Assembly (NCBI GenBank): GCA_002483145.1
Contig: DLHJ01000003.1
Location: 62,001-126,000, forward strand
Direction: 5' to 3'
Length of the DNA: 64,000 nucleotides
Origin: Cellvibrio sp. UBA7671
GTDB taxonomy: Bacteria > Pseudomonadota > Gammaproteobacteria > Pseudomonadales > Cellvibrionaceae
Every line of letters starts with the position of its first letter. Within the stretch, counting starts at the first letter, position 1. The position numbers were made by a program, and so were the translations under genes. The notes under the pieces were generated by a model. That model was not told the DNA's origin. It ran no database searches and saw nothing but the letters and a program-made list of their open reading frames with translations. Below, piece after piece: positions 26,105 through 35,749 of this stretch.

Positions 26105-28905
26105 AATTGACAACACTAAAAAAAATGGTCGGCCTTTCGGCTTTGGGGCTCGCCACTTTGTGTTCCACCTCGGTAAATTCTCAAACACTGAGCAGCAATT
26201 CCACTGGCACCAACAATGGTTTTTTTTATTCATTCTGGAAAGATTCCGGCAGTGCAACCATGACGTTATACGGCAGTGGCCGCTATGCATCGCAATGGAA
26301 TAACAGCACCAATAACTGGGTTGGCGGTAAAGGTTGGAATCCCGGCAATAGCTCAAGAGTCATTAGCTACAGCGGAAATTACGGCGGGAGCAACAGTCAA
26401 AATACTTATCTTGCACTCTACGGTTGGACACGCAGTCCATTGATCGAATATTACGTGATTGAAAGTTACGGTTCGTACAATCCCGCGAGTTGTTCTGGTG
26501 GTACTGATTACGGCAGCTTCCAAAGCGATGGTGCAACCTATAACGTACGCCGTTGCTTGCGTACGCAACAGCCTTCTATCGATGGAACCCAAACCTTTTA
26601 TCAATATTTCAGTGTAAGAAATCCTAAAAAGGGATTCGGCAATATTTCCGGCACCATTACGTTTGCGAACCACGCTAATTTTTGGGCGAGCAAAGGATTA
26701 AACCTGGGCAACCATGATTACCAGATCGTGGCGACTGAGGGTTATCAAAGCACCGGTAGTTCCGACATCACCGTTAGCCAAGGCCCTATCAATGGTGGCA
26801 GCAGCAGTGTTGCGAATAACTCTTCAAGCGCGAATAGCAGCGCCACGAGTATTGGCGCAGGTAGCGTTGTCGTACGCGCACGCGGTGTTACTGGAACAGA
26901 ACATATTTATCTCAGAGTGGGCGGCGTGAATGTTGGCAGCTGGACGTTAACCACCAGTTACCAAAATTATGTTTACACCGGTGCTGCATCCGGCGATATC
27001 AACATCGAGTACGACAATGATTCTGGCAGCCGCGATGTGCAAGTCGATTACATCCAGGTGAATGGTGAAACTCGCCAAGCGGAAGATATGACTTACAACA
27101 CTGCGCTTTACGCGAATGGGTCTTGCGGTGGCGGTGGCAATAGTGAATTGATGCACTGCAATGGAGTTATTGGATTTGGTTCAACCACAGATTGTTTCAG
27201 CGGAAACTGTGGTGGAGGTATTAGCAGCACTGCTAGCAGCATCAACGCCACAAGCAGCGCACGCAGTAGTATCACAGCAACCAGCAGCAGTGTTGTCACT
27301 ACAAGCAGCAGCGCAAATCAATGCCAATGTAACTGGTACGGTACTTTGTACCCAAGTTGTATAACTACGCAGAGCGGTTGGGGCTGGGAAAATAACAAAA
27401 GCTGCATCAGCAATACCACCTGTAACAGCCAGCCGACGAATCAGGGCGGCCTGGTGTGTAACACCGCCAGCTCGGTAAGAAGTTCGTCCAGTGCGATCAG
27501 TTCATCTCGCTTCAGCAGTTCATCAAGCGTGATGAGCTCGTCCAGTGTGCTTAGCTCATCAAGTTCAAGCCGCGTTTCCAGCTCGAGCAGTTCACGCGCG
27601 GCAGAAACATTTGTCTATGCCATTAACGCAGGAAATTCATCGGCGGCAACATTAAATGGCGTCGTGTATCAGCCTGATCGCTTTGCGTCTGGCGGTACAA
27701 CACAAACGGTGACGGATGGAATTGCGGGAGTGACAGAAGACGCACTTTATCAATCCGAACGTTACGGCACTTACAGTTATGAAATTCCGGTGAGCAACGC
27801 TACTTATAATGTTGTGCTGCATTTTGCCGAGCTGTATCACAACGGTGCAGGTGCGCGCGCATTTAATATCAGTGTTGAAGGGCAAGCTGTACTTTCCGAT
27901 TTTGATTTATTCGGTTTGGTTGGCCGTAACACTGCCTATGATCAACGCGTTAATAATATCGCCGTGACCGATGGCAAGCTGACAATCAACCTTACAACAA
28001 TTGTCGATAACGCCACCCTCAGCGGATTTGCGATTTATTCAACCAATGGCGGAACCTTCACCGGCTCAACCGAACCCGAATGCACTACCGCAGATCGTCA
28101 GACACCCACTGCCATCGACTACAACAGAGCGGTAACGCGGCAAGAACAAAAGAATCCACCATCGGGTGCTTTTGGTTATGCCATCGAACATGCAACGCAA
28201 ACCCTATCGAATCACACGATTTATCGTCCGGACTTGAATCGCGCGAATAATATCCCGATTGTGGTGTGGGGTAATGGCGCCTGCTCGAATGTCGGTACCG
28301 AACAAGCCGATTTCCTGTTGCAAATTGCGTCCAATGGCTATCTGGTTATCGCCAATGGCGGACCTTTTGGTTCAGGCTCCAACGACCAACATGAAACAGA
28401 ACTTGTTAAGGCAATTGATTGGGCGGTGAAAGAAAACAGCCGCAAGTGCAGTCAGTATTACGGCAAACTTAATGTCGATAAAATTGCGACTATGGGTTGG
28501 TCCTGTGGTGGTGGTATGGCGCACTTCGCCGCCGTAGACCCACGTGTGGATACCGCAGTCGCATTGAACAGCGGCCTCGGTATTTACGGTGATAGATTCA
28601 GTTACTACCCGCGCTTCCACTCACCCATCGCCATTTTTAACGGCGACTCACGCGATGTTGCTTACAATCCAGGATTACAGGAATACAGCGAAGTGAACAA
28701 TGTCCCTGTGTATCACGCCAATTATCCACAAGGCCATGGCGATGCCTATTTTCAGGATAACGGTGGCGAATTCGGGATAGTTGCCGTAGGTTGGTTAAAT
28801 TGGATGTTAAAAGATGACCTGACGGGTTCAGGTAAAGGTATGTTCATCGGGACTAACTGCCGCTTGTGTCGCTCGCCTTGGGTGAGCAAATACAAAGGGT
28901 TTTAA
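26101..28905 (+). CDS. Secreted GH11 xylanase - CBM60-like - CBM10 - malectin-like - esterase fusion
   Basis: A 934-residue multimodular enzyme with a signal peptide of about 27 residues. Residues 28-229 are a GH11 xylanase (nucleophile E116 in PLIEYYVIE, acid/base E213 in VATEGYQS). Residues 250-365 resemble CBM60 (Asp-rich '[20 protein letters not shown]', calcium-type xylan binding). Residues 405-453 are a Cys-rich CBM10 ('[11 protein letters not shown]'). A Ser linker leads to a malectin/CBM57-like module at 501-648. Residues 659-934 are an alpha/beta hydrolase with nucleophile S801 in GWSCGGG and likely His H879 in QGHGD. Cleavage of xylan and removal of ester side groups in one protein is the likely role. 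In Cellvibrio-type xylanases the same GH11-CBM60-CBM10 start is known with a different esterase, so the malectin-esterase end looks like module exchange. Confidence 0.9.
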   Translation: MKLTTLKKMVGLSALGLATLCSTSVNSQTLSSNSTGTNNGFFYSFWKDSGSATMTLYGSGRYASQWNNSTNNWVGGKGWNPGNSSRVISYSGNYGGSNSQNTYLALYGWTRSPLIEYYVIESYGSYNPASCSGGTDYGSFQSDGATYNVRRCLRTQQPSIDGTQTFYQYFSVRNPKKGFGNISGTITFANHANFWASKGLNLGNHDYQIVATEGYQSTGSSDITVSQGPINGGSSSVANNSSSANSSATSIGAGSVVVRARGVTGTEHIYLRVGGVNVGSWTLTTSYQNYVYTGAASGDINIEYDNDSGSRDVQVDYIQVNGETRQAEDMTYNTALYANGSCGGGGNSELMHCNGVIGFGSTTDCFSGNCGGGISSTASSINATSSARSSITATSSSVVTTSSSANQCQCNWYGTLYPSCITTQSGWGWENNKSCISNTTCNSQPTNQGGLVCNTASSVRSSSSAISSSRFSSSSSVMSSSSVLSSSSSSRVSSSSSSRAAETFVYAINAGNSSAATLNGVVYQPDRFASGGTTQTVTDGIAGVTEDALYQSERYGTYSYEIPVSNATYNVVLHFAELYHNGAGARAFNISVEGQAVLSDFDLFGLVGRNTAYDQRVNNIAVTDGKLTINLTTIVDNATLSGFAIYSTNGGTFTGSTEPECTTADRQTPTAIDYNRAVTRQEQKNPPSGAFGYAIEHATQTLSNHTIYRPDLNRANNIPIVVWGNGACSNVGTEQADFLLQIASNGYLVIANGGPFGSGSNDQHETELVKAIDWAVKENSRKCSQYYGKLNVDKIATMGWSCGGGMAHFAAVDPRVDTAVALNSGLGIYGDRFSYYPRFHSPIAIFNGDSRDVAYNPGLQEYSEVNNVPVYHANYPQGHGDAYFQDNGGEFGIVAVGWLNWMLKDDLTGSGKGMFIGTNCRLCRSPWVSKYKGF

Positions 28906-28928
28906 TCCGGAACATCACACCCTCTAAC

Positions 28929-28960
28929 AACGCCCCGCAGCCAAGCTGCGGGGCGTTTTT
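28929..28960 (+). terminator. Strong Rho-independent terminator
   Basis: A perfect 13-bp stem (AACGCCCCGCAGC/GCTGCGGGGCGTT) has a 3-base loop and T residues after it. It ends the xylanase transcript. Confidence 0.95.
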
Positions 28961-29152
28961 GCAACTATATGCCCCGTGTTAAACCTGCCCGGTTCACAAA
29001 CTCATACAACAAAAATAACCCTGCGCCAGACTTGTATTGCCCCCCGCTTATCGCATAAGGTCACCCCTTCCAAAATCCCGCATTACTGCCTTATTCGCCC
29101 CGGCTTATCAAGAGGCGCATAACGCTTTCATAATAAAAAGGAAATTCTCACC

Positions 29153-31588
29153 ATGAATGAAGACCTAAAGATCGAAAAATTTCAGGAGGAAGTTTTCCCG
29201 CAGGAGCTGTTAGAAGTGGCAAAACGGCGAGCTAATCGCGCTGAAAACCAGAGTGCAGACTCCCTGAAAAATACTTTTACCACCGACAATGATCTGGTTG
29301 GACTTGCCTGCTCCGGCGGCGGTATTCGCTCTGCATCATTTTGTTTGGGCGTGATCCAACATCTCATCAGCCACAAGCTTTTTTCCAAAATCGATTATCT
29401 GTCCACTGTGTCCGGCGGTGGTTACATTGGCAGTTGTGTCAGTGCGCTGGCCAAAGATAATTCAGACAATCTACATCTGTTAACCGATAAAAATGGCCGC
29501 AATGAACCCGATGCCTTGAACCATATTCGCAATTACAGTGAATATCTGCGCGCGGGTGGATTTATGAATGGCCTTAGGACCCCCGTTTTATTTGTAGAAG
29601 GGGTTCTGCGCAGCGTATTGACCTTTTTTCCGCTCGTTATTCTGGCGGTATTTGCCACCGAATTATTTTTGGAAATGATTGGCCACTTCAGCGCGGAAAT
29701 TCAATTTTTCTTTCCGCTGCTGCTGGGAATATTACCGCTGATTGGCGGTTTTATACTTCGTCCTTTGTATAAAGATAAGCTGAGCTGGTGCGGGCGCGAC
29801 CGCGCCGATGGCCGTTTGGTCATCTACACCGTCATCGCACTCACTGCGATTTTAACAATCCCGCTGCTGCATTTCCTGCGCAATATTGTTGGCTACAACG
29901 CCACCACTTTATTGATCGATATTAATCACTTTGTAAAAACCCAAGCCAATGGCATCGCCATCACCGGTGTGGTGCTATTGCTGGCATTTGTGGTGGGCTA
30001 TATAAAACTACGGGCAAAATTAATTCTTATACTCAGCAGTTTGCTGGCGCCGGTATTGCTGGTATTAATCTATCTTTTCTTTTGCATCCAGGCAGTCAAT
30101 TCGCCCTTCAGTTATCACCAGGGTGATAAATTGAGCGATAAAGTGGGCTTGAATTACGCAGGCAATGCGTCGGGAGTACTCGACTACTATGAGCAAAACA
30201 TCGCCTACCAGCCCTATGTGTTTGATGCCGCCGTTGCAGCGCAACTGCAGACATTGCTATTGCCGATCCTCACGAGCAAATATATTGATACCCAAGGCTG
30301 TGCAGTAACCGCTTATGGCAATAACACTATTCATTTTGATTGCCCACCCACACACTGGACACATATTTTTACTACCGAAAGACAAGCTGAAATCGACGTA
30401 GTAATTGCCGATGAGCTAAGTCTGGGTTTTCTACTGCGCCAAATGGGATGGGAGAAATTGGCCAGCGCGTTACACCTGCCCGCCAACAAAACCATGCTGC
30501 GTGTTAACCAATTGCAATTGTCACGCGGGCATGCCGAATGGTGGATTTATCTGATGGGGCTGGCCGTGTGGCTGTACAACTTTATCTGCATCAGTATTAA
30601 CCGTTTTTCATTGCATCCATTCTATCGCGATAGGTTGAGCCGCACTTTTTTAATTAGCCCAAAAGATAAAAAGCTTGTACACGTTGATCAATTAAAAATG
30701 AGCGAGTTAAACGGCGCCAACAGTAGCGCGCCCTATCACATCATTAATACCACATTAAATTTACAGGGCAGCTCCAACCCACAATTGCGCTCGCGCCGGT
30801 CAATCCCTTTTATTTTGACCAAGCATTATTGCGGCAGCGATTTTACCGGTTACTGCCCCACTACCGCATTGGAGACAGCAGACAAACACTTTAACCTGGG
30901 CACCGCTGTGGCTATTTCAGCAGCGGCGGTTTCACCCAACATGGGTGTGGGCACTATTAATCCATTGCGCTTTTTGCTTACCCTGTTAAACCTGCGCTTG
31001 AATTATTGGTTACCCAACCCCGGGAAATTCAACCAAAAAGGTAAAAAATATAATTTCCGTTTCCGCCCACCAGGGCTGCCCTATTTGATACGGGAAGCGT
31101 TCGGATTTGCCAGCGAGCGCACCGCTTATATCAATTGTTCCGACGGTGGGCATTTGGAAAACTTAGGGGTTTACGAATTGCTCAAGCGGCAATGTAAAAC
31201 CATTATTTGTATTGACGCTGAAGCGGATCCCACATTAGCTTTCGCTGGCCTCATTACATTGCAGCGTTACGCCGCAATTGATTTCGGGATCAATATTAAA
31301 TTGGATGTGTCCGCCATACGTCCGGCTGATCGCATCTCCGCCAGTAATTTTGCTGAAGGTATTATTGAATACAGCAACGGCGAGATTGGGCGCTTGTTGT
31401 ATTTGAAGCTGGCATTTACCGGGCGCGAACCGGAATATTTGCATTACTATCGCAATGCCAATCCCCTGTATCCACACGAAGCGACCAGCGACCAATATTT
31501 TGAAGAAACCCAATTTGAGGTTTATCGTGCACTGGGGCATTTTGTGGCGCATTCTGCAGCGGATAACCTGAAGAATTTGCTGCGCTAA
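29153..31588 (+). CDS. Membrane-bound patatin-like phospholipase
   Basis: An 811-residue protein. The N-terminal part carries the patatin oxyanion motif SGGGIRS (about residues 54-60) and the nucleophile Ser87 in STVSGGG. The partner Asp is D664 in SDGGHLENLG, far downstream. Between these halves lie about six hydrophobic helices (residues 145-320 and one near 460-480), so the catalytic domain is split by a membrane insertion, as in other large patatin-like membrane proteins. The family hydrolyses lipid acyl esters. It stands alone between the xylanase terminator and moeA, whose start is 46 bases after its stop, so cotranscription with moeA is possible though functionally unrelated. Confidence 0.83.
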   Translation: MNEDLKIEKFQEEVFPQELLEVAKRRANRAENQSADSLKNTFTTDNDLVGLACSGGGIRSASFCLGVIQHLISHKLFSKIDYLSTVSGGGYIGSCVSALAKDNSDNLHLLTDKNGRNEPDALNHIRNYSEYLRAGGFMNGLRTPVLFVEGVLRSVLTFFPLVILAVFATELFLEMIGHFSAEIQFFFPLLLGILPLIGGFILRPLYKDKLSWCGRDRADGRLVIYTVIALTAILTIPLLHFLRNIVGYNATTLLIDINHFVKTQANGIAITGVVLLLAFVVGYIKLRAKLILILSSLLAPVLLVLIYLFFCIQAVNSPFSYHQGDKLSDKVGLNYAGNASGVLDYYEQNIAYQPYVFDAAVAAQLQTLLLPILTSKYIDTQGCAVTAYGNNTIHFDCPPTHWTHIFTTERQAEIDVVIADELSLGFLLRQMGWEKLASALHLPANKTMLRVNQLQLSRGHAEWWIYLMGLAVWLYNFICISINRFSLHPFYRDRLSRTFLISPKDKKLVHVDQLKMSELNGANSSAPYHIINTTLNLQGSSNPQLRSRRSIPFILTKHYCGSDFTGYCPTTALETADKHFNLGTAVAISAAAVSPNMGVGTINPLRFLLTLLNLRLNYWLPNPGKFNQKGKKYNFRFRPPGLPYLIREAFGFASERTAYINCSDGGHLENLGVYELLKRQCKTIICIDAEADPTLAFAGLITLQRYAAIDFGINIKLDVSAIRPADRISASNFAEGIIEYSNGEIGRLLYLKLAFTGREPEYLHYYRNANPLYPHEATSDQYFEETQFEVYRALGHFVAHSAADNLKNLLR

Positions 31589-31634
31589 ATTTATTGCAAC
31601 GACACTCAATCTACATCCAGTACAGGAGCAAACT

Positions 31635-32858
31635 GTGGATCACTGCGTTCAACCCGGCCTGCTGCCAATCGAAGAGGCACTCGCGCGTATTTGCAATCAA
31701 TTAAATCCCGTGCAGGAAGCTGAGACGATTGGGTTGCACTCTGCATTGGATCGTGTGCTGGCTGCACCTATTACCGCTCCGATCAACGTCCCTGCTGGCG
31801 ATAATTCCGCGATGGACGGCTACGCCCTGCGCACGCAGGATTGCACCGCAGCACTGAATGTTATCGGCCAGTCGCTCGCTGGCCATCCATTTACCGGCGC
31901 GCTCGGCAGCAATCAAGCAGTGCGCATTATGACCGGGGCGTTAGTGCCCGCCGGTGCCGATACAGTGGTGATGCAGGAGAATGTGCAGCGCACTGGCGAT
32001 CACATCACCCTCACACAATTGCCTGAAGCGGGCGAAAATATTCGGCGTGCAGGTGAGGACATTAAATCAGGTAGCCAGGTGTTAGCAGCAGGGCAGCGTT
32101 TATCTGCGCTGGATATTGGTTTGCTCGCATCGCTCGGAATAGCGCAAGTGACGGTGGTGCGCCGCCTGCGTGTGGCAATTCTCACCACCGGCGATGAATT
32201 GTTGCCCGCGGGCGCGACACCCGAGCAAGGGAAAATTTATGATAGCAATCGCCCCCTGCTCGCTGCGCTCTTAACACGCATGCCAATTGATCTGATCGAT
32301 TTGGGAATAATTGCTGACGATCTCCCCGCTCTGCGCAGCGCATTTACTACCGCCATGCAGTGGGCCGATGTGGTGATTTCTACCGGAGGCGTTTCGGTGG
32401 GCGATGCGGACTATACCAAAGACGTACTTGCAGAATTAGGTGAAATTGATTTTTGGAAAATTGCGATGAAACCGGGCAAGCCTTTTGCGTTTGGCCGCTT
32501 GGGGCAAGGTTGGTTTTTTGGTTTGCCGGGTAATCCGGTTTCTACTGCAGTGACTTATCACCAATTAGTCGTACCTGGCTTGCGCCATTTGGCAGGGGAG
32601 ACAATCTCACCACCGCAAATGCTCAGCGCTATTGCCGGTCATGCATTAAAAAAACAACCGGGGCGCACCGATTTCCAACGCGGAATTCTCTCCAGCAATA
32701 ACGGCATCACCACGGTGATTAGTGCAGGCTTGCAAAGCTCCGGCGTATTGAGCGCGATGGCGCAAGCCAATTGTTATATCCGCCTTGAAGCGGAGCGCGG
32801 GTCGGTAGCGGAGGGGGAGACTGTTAACGTCATTCCCTTTGACAGGTTTATTCGCTAG
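31635..32858 (+). CDS. moeA: Molybdopterin molybdenumtransferase MoeA
   Basis: A 407-residue protein of normal length. It starts with GTG at 31635 behind AGGAG at six bases. Characteristic stretches: 'NSAMDGYALR' in domain III, 'IMTGALVPAGADTVVMQE', 'TGDELLPAG', 'GGVSVGDADYTKDVL' with the active-site acidic residues, 'MKPGKPFAFG' and 'FGLPGNPVS'. MoeA inserts molybdate into adenylylated molybdopterin to give molybdenum cofactor in the cytosol. No other moa/mog genes are in the window. The reverse-strand yqj-type genes converge on it. Confidence 0.95.
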   Translation: MDHCVQPGLLPIEEALARICNQLNPVQEAETIGLHSALDRVLAAPITAPINVPAGDNSAMDGYALRTQDCTAALNVIGQSLAGHPFTGALGSNQAVRIMTGALVPAGADTVVMQENVQRTGDHITLTQLPEAGENIRRAGEDIKSGSQVLAAGQRLSALDIGLLASLGIAQVTVVRRLRVAILTTGDELLPAGATPEQGKIYDSNRPLLAALLTRMPIDLIDLGIIADDLPALRSAFTTAMQWADVVISTGGVSVGDADYTKDVLAELGEIDFWKIAMKPGKPFAFGRLGQGWFFGLPGNPVSTAVTYHQLVVPGLRHLAGETISPPQMLSAIAGHALKKQPGRTDFQRGILSSNNGITTVISAGLQSSGVLSAMAQANCYIRLEAERGSVAEGETVNVIPFDRFIR

Positions 32859-32886
32859 GAAAACTTCCCTGATTGTTTAAATTGTT

Positions 32887-33159
32887 CTACGGATTTTTAT
32901 TTTTAAATAAGCGCAGCAAGGTAAAAGCATTTACCAAAAGACCCGGGTAGCGCACCGATAATTGCCGCACGGCAAGTTCAGTTAATAATTTCAAACCTGT
33001 GCGCCCAGAGAGAAAACGCATTGTGGCGCTGCGTGGGAACTGCTGTTCAGCAGCGGCAGATTCACACAACTGCTCAATAATTTGTTGCCTTTGTAAACGT
33101 AATTGTTGCTGCAACAAACAGCGTCGTGCGCTCAGGCTTGGCTCAACAGGTAAACTCAT
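32887..33159 (-). CDS. YqjK-like small protein
   Basis: A 90-residue protein starting at ATG 33159, which overlaps the stop of the YqjE-like gene (ATGA). A longer frame to 33261 exists but lies inside that gene. The first 55 residues are rich in Gln, Arg, Leu and Glu and are probably helical or coiled; the last 30 are mildly hydrophobic. Size and position directly after yqjE match yqjK of the enterobacterial yqjD-yqjE-yqjK cluster; sequence similarity was not tested. Function unknown. Confidence 0.6.
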   Translation of the reverse strand: MSLPVEPSLSARRCLLQQQLRLQRQQIIEQLCESAAAEQQFPRSATMRFLSGRTGLKLLTELAVRQLSVRYPGLLVNAFTLLRLFKNKNP

Positions 33160-33524
33160 AACTGGCTCCGTATTAGCGCCAAATCGGCGGCAACTTCCTC
33201 GCGCGTAGCAGCAAAAGTCGCTGAACCGCGTGCAGCAAGGCAAGTAAAACGATAAGCGCACACACCGAATCCCACAGTGTAAAGTGCAAGCATCACCGCG
33301 ATTGTATGAATGCGATAGTCAGAAGTCCAGGTGAGTGCAACAGCAAAAATCCCGACAAACAACAGCGCACAAAATAGGAAGATGAACCCCAGCAGGGAAA
33401 TAGCGAGCAACTGCTGTAACCGCTGCCGCTCTTCCGCCCACTCGACACTCATAAGCTGCCCATGCAGCTCCAGCCGGGTCATCACGATTTTAGCCATTGA
33501 GCGCAGGCGCTTAATTATTTCCAT
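33156..33524 (-). CDS. YqjE-like / phage-holin-family membrane protein
   Basis: A 122-residue protein from the ATG at 33524 (GGAG nine bases upstream). The N-terminal third is amphipathic and helical ('MAKIVMTRLELHGQLMSVEWAEE'), followed by two transmembrane helices (about residues 42-65 and 72-95) and a charged C-terminal tail. This is the layout of the YqjE/holin-superfamily III-like proteins found beside YqjD. Role unknown; the neighbours suggest an inner-membrane stress function linked to ribosome anchoring by YqjD. It overlaps the downstream YqjK-like gene by four bases. Confidence 0.75.
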   Translation of the reverse strand: MEIIKRLRSMAKIVMTRLELHGQLMSVEWAEERQRLQQLLAISLLGFIFLFCALLFVGIFAVALTWTSDYRIHTIAVMLALYTVGFGVCAYRFTCLAARGSATFAATREEVAADLALIRSQL

Positions 33525-33592
33525 GGATGTTCTACTCCAATGTGTAATCACTCAAACGCGGTGACTAAGGGATATTGCACATCCTTGATATC

Positions 33593-33619
33593 AAAAAAAA
33601 TGCATTCAAAAGAATGCAT
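33593..33619 (-). terminator. Rho-independent terminator of the YqjD-like gene
   Basis: On the minus strand GATGCATTC-tttt-GAATGCAT is followed by eight T residues. It sits between the YqjD-like and YqjE-like genes, so the latter need their own promoter or read-through. Confidence 0.85.
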
Positions 33620-33646
33620 CCTTGTTAATCACTGCCGGCGGAATAT

Positions 33647-34003
33647 TTACGAGCGACGCGCCAACAAATAACCGAGCAACAAACCTACCGCAGCACTGGC
33701 ACCTATGGCATTCCACGGCTGTTCATGTACGTAGGTATTAGTGGTTTCTGCAGTTTTACGTGCGCGATTAACAATTGTTTCGCCCATATCCTCTACAGTG
33801 GTTTTAGCTGATGCAATGCGTTGGTTCAATTTGGCTTTAGCGCGGTTTAATTCATCGCCAGTGAGATTGGTAGTCGCTTTAATGAGATCCTCTATGTCAG
33901 CCACAAAACTGTGAAACTCACGTGCAACACCTGAACTCGCGTCACCTACACTGGTGTCTTTGCTATTGGCGTTCGAAGCGGGATTATTTTGAGTAACTTG
34001 CAT
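33647..34003 (-). CDS. DUF883 ElaB/YqjD-family protein
   Basis: A 118-residue protein with the standard DUF883 layout. It has a polar N-terminal tail, a long amphipathic helix (about residues 28-90: 'VADIEDLIKATTNLTGDELNRAKAKLNQRI', 'MGETIVNRARKTAETTNTYVHEQPW'), then one C-terminal transmembrane segment with a Gly motif ('IGASAAVGLLLGYLLARRS'). YqjD and ElaB are tail-anchored inner-membrane proteins that bind ribosomes in stationary phase. The gene lies with YqjE- and YqjK-like genes as in enterobacteria, separated by a terminator. Confidence 0.9.
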   Translation of the reverse strand: MQVTQNNPASNANSKDTSVGDASSGVAREFHSFVADIEDLIKATTNLTGDELNRAKAKLNQRIASAKTTVEDMGETIVNRARKTAETTNTYVHEQPWNAIGASAAVGLLLGYLLARRS

Positions 34004-34178
34004 AATTAATTCCTAATAATAAGTTGTTTAAATAAGTATTCATTTCGTCCACCACAATCAGGTAATGCTCAATGCTTACCTCAACCGGGAACAGAATACT
34101 GATATTAATCCGCAAGCCCACCTTCGTCTGTTCGCCAGCGCACTCATCCGCTGCAATTCACCTAACCCGTTCGCCCAA

Positions 34179-34256
34179 TCCATTTACCTATCCCATTTAC
34201 TTATCCCATTTAACTAACCAATTCACCTAACCAATTCACCTAACCAATTCCCTTAA
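34179..34256. repeat. 13-bp tandem repeat, six units
   Basis: Six consecutive 13-base units fit the pattern YCMATTYAMYTAW (for example CCAATTCACCTAA, present twice exactly). The last three units are nearly identical and the first three more divergent. An isolated related unit lies at 34153-34165. It is inside the 470-base non-coding gap between the YqjD-like and BON genes (34004-34473). No gene or known regulatory site was seen in the rest of that gap. Confidence 0.85.
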
Positions 34257-34473
34257 CTAATAGCAGGGTGCGCCAGCGCACCGAAAAATGCGGCGCCCGC
34301 TGTTAACGTGTCTTTATCCGCTAATTCGCCTGTCCCACACACTGCAATTCAAGGTGTAGCCCAGAGAAGCTTCAACTGAAGGATCAGGTTATCCCCCCTA
34401 CCTATTAATACGCATTTTTGTAGCGGCATAACCTTTCGATTTATTAACCCTAACCGGGTTCTTGGAGAAACAC

Positions 34474-35295
34474 TTGAAAAACTCATTACATAAATTACTC
34501 ACTCCCGCTGTCGCGTTTTCGCTGATCATTATGAGCAGCGCTTGTTTCTCCGCTACACCCTCGCAAGAGGTGGTTAATGCGCGTCAGGAAACACAGATCT
34601 GGACAACTTATGCACTCAGCCCTTATTTGCGCGCAAACGATATCAAAGTATCAGTTGATGCAGGCAAGGCAACTTTAACCGGTACCGTAGAAGAAGATGT
34701 GAATAAGGATTTGGCTACCGCCATCGCAAAAGGCGTAACCGGCATTAAAGATGTCGATAACAAAATTGAAGTGCTGGCCGATTACAAACCTGCCGCAACG
34801 GGACGCGGTTATGGTGATCACATTGATGACCTTACTATCACCAGCACCGTGAAATCAAAATTGCTGTGGAGTAAATACACCGATAGCCAATCCATTGAAG
34901 TGGAAACGAATGCTGGCAAGGTGACGCTCGTTGGCACCGCCGACACAGAAGAAGCTAAAGCGCTCGCTGGCCGTTTGGCAACCGGCACACACGGTGTTAC
35001 ATCGGTAGACAACAAACTCGTCGTCAATAAAACCCCCGGCGTTACCGGAATGGCCAAAGCATCCACGAAAGAAATGAGTAAAACCATTTCTGATAGCTGG
35101 ATTACCACCAAACTGAAATCGACTTATATGTACTCGCGCAATGTGAATGGCTCTGACATCAACGTTAGCACCAACGCCGGTGTCGTCACCTTGAGCGGCA
35201 AACTCGATAGCGGTGTTGAACGCGCACTCGCCATTGAGCTTGCACAAAATATTCGCGGCGTAAAAAGCGTTCAATCAAAAGAATTGATTAATTAA
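34474..35295 (+). CDS. Periplasmic protein with three BON domains (OsmY-like)
   Basis: A 273-residue protein. The start is taken as TTG at 34474 because GGAG lies exactly six bases upstream; an in-frame TTG at 34462 overlaps that ribosome site and is unlikely. A signal peptide ends near CFSA. Three BON domains follow (about residues 30-95, 108-175, 200-270), each ending in the G-V/I-x-x-V-x-N/S pattern ('GVTGIKDVDNKIEV', 'GTHGVTSVDNKLVV', 'NIRGVKSVQSKELI'). BON domains bind membranes or lipids; OsmY-type proteins protect against osmotic and envelope stress. It is followed by a DUF4398 lipoprotein and an OmpA-like lipoprotein. Confidence 0.88.
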   Translation: MKNSLHKLLTPAVAFSLIIMSSACFSATPSQEVVNARQETQIWTTYALSPYLRANDIKVSVDAGKATLTGTVEEDVNKDLATAIAKGVTGIKDVDNKIEVLADYKPAATGRGYGDHIDDLTITSTVKSKLLWSKYTDSQSIEVETNAGKVTLVGTADTEEAKALAGRLATGTHGVTSVDNKLVVNKTPGVTGMAKASTKEMSKTISDSWITTKLKSTYMYSRNVNGSDINVSTNAGVVTLSGKLDSGVERALAIELAQNIRGVKSVQSKELIN

Positions 35296-35332
35296 TCGCA
35301 ACAAAACCGCCCACCCACTAAAGGTAAACATC

Positions 35333-35749
35333 ATGAATCCATTAACACACACTACTACTGCCAGAGGTCCACGGATGTCAATCCTGCACCTCATGGCGCT
35401 AGGCACAAGCTTATTACTGCTCGCCGCTTGCGCATCAAAACCACTGCCACCAACGCAAGAAATTAGCGCTGCCGAACAATCCCTGACCGATGCAGAACAG
35501 GCGCGTGTTGCCGAATATGCATTACCGGAAATGCAGGAAGCGCGCGAACAATTGAGCGCTTCACGCGCGGCAGTATTAAAGGAAGATATGGTACTGGCAA
35601 AACGTTTGGCCCAGCAGGCGAGTATGAATATCAAACTCGCGGCCGCTAAAGCAGAACTTGCCAAAGCCGAAGAAGTGAATACGGATATGACTAAAAACAT
35701 TGATGTTCTTAAAGAAGAAATGCAGCGTAAAACAGGGGATGCACAATGA
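35333..35749 (+). CDS. DUF4398 lipoprotein
   Basis: A 138-residue protein with a lipobox LLAAC, lipidated Cys near residue 33. The mature part is one long Ala/Glu/Lys-rich helical region ('AEQSLTDAEQARVAEYALPEMQEAREQL', 'VLAKRLAQQASMNIKLAAAKAELAKAEEVN'), as in DUF4398 proteins that form a helical stalk in the periplasm. Two starts are possible: 35333 (AAAGG eight bases upstream) and 35375 (GAGG upstream, which gives a more normal signal peptide). Its last codons overlap the OmpA-like gene (ATGA), so the two are coupled. Confidence 0.85.
   Translation: MNPLTHTTTARGPRMSILHLMALGTSLLLLAACASKPLPPTQEISAAEQSLTDAEQARVAEYALPEMQEAREQLSASRAAVLKEDMVLAKRLAQQASMNIKLAAAKAELAKAEEVNTDMTKNIDVLKEEMQRKTGDAQ

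Noticed and set aside
34179-34256. Possible CRISPR-like array
   Set aside because: The units are directly adjacent 13-mers without spacers and no cas genes are present; it is a simple tandem repeat.
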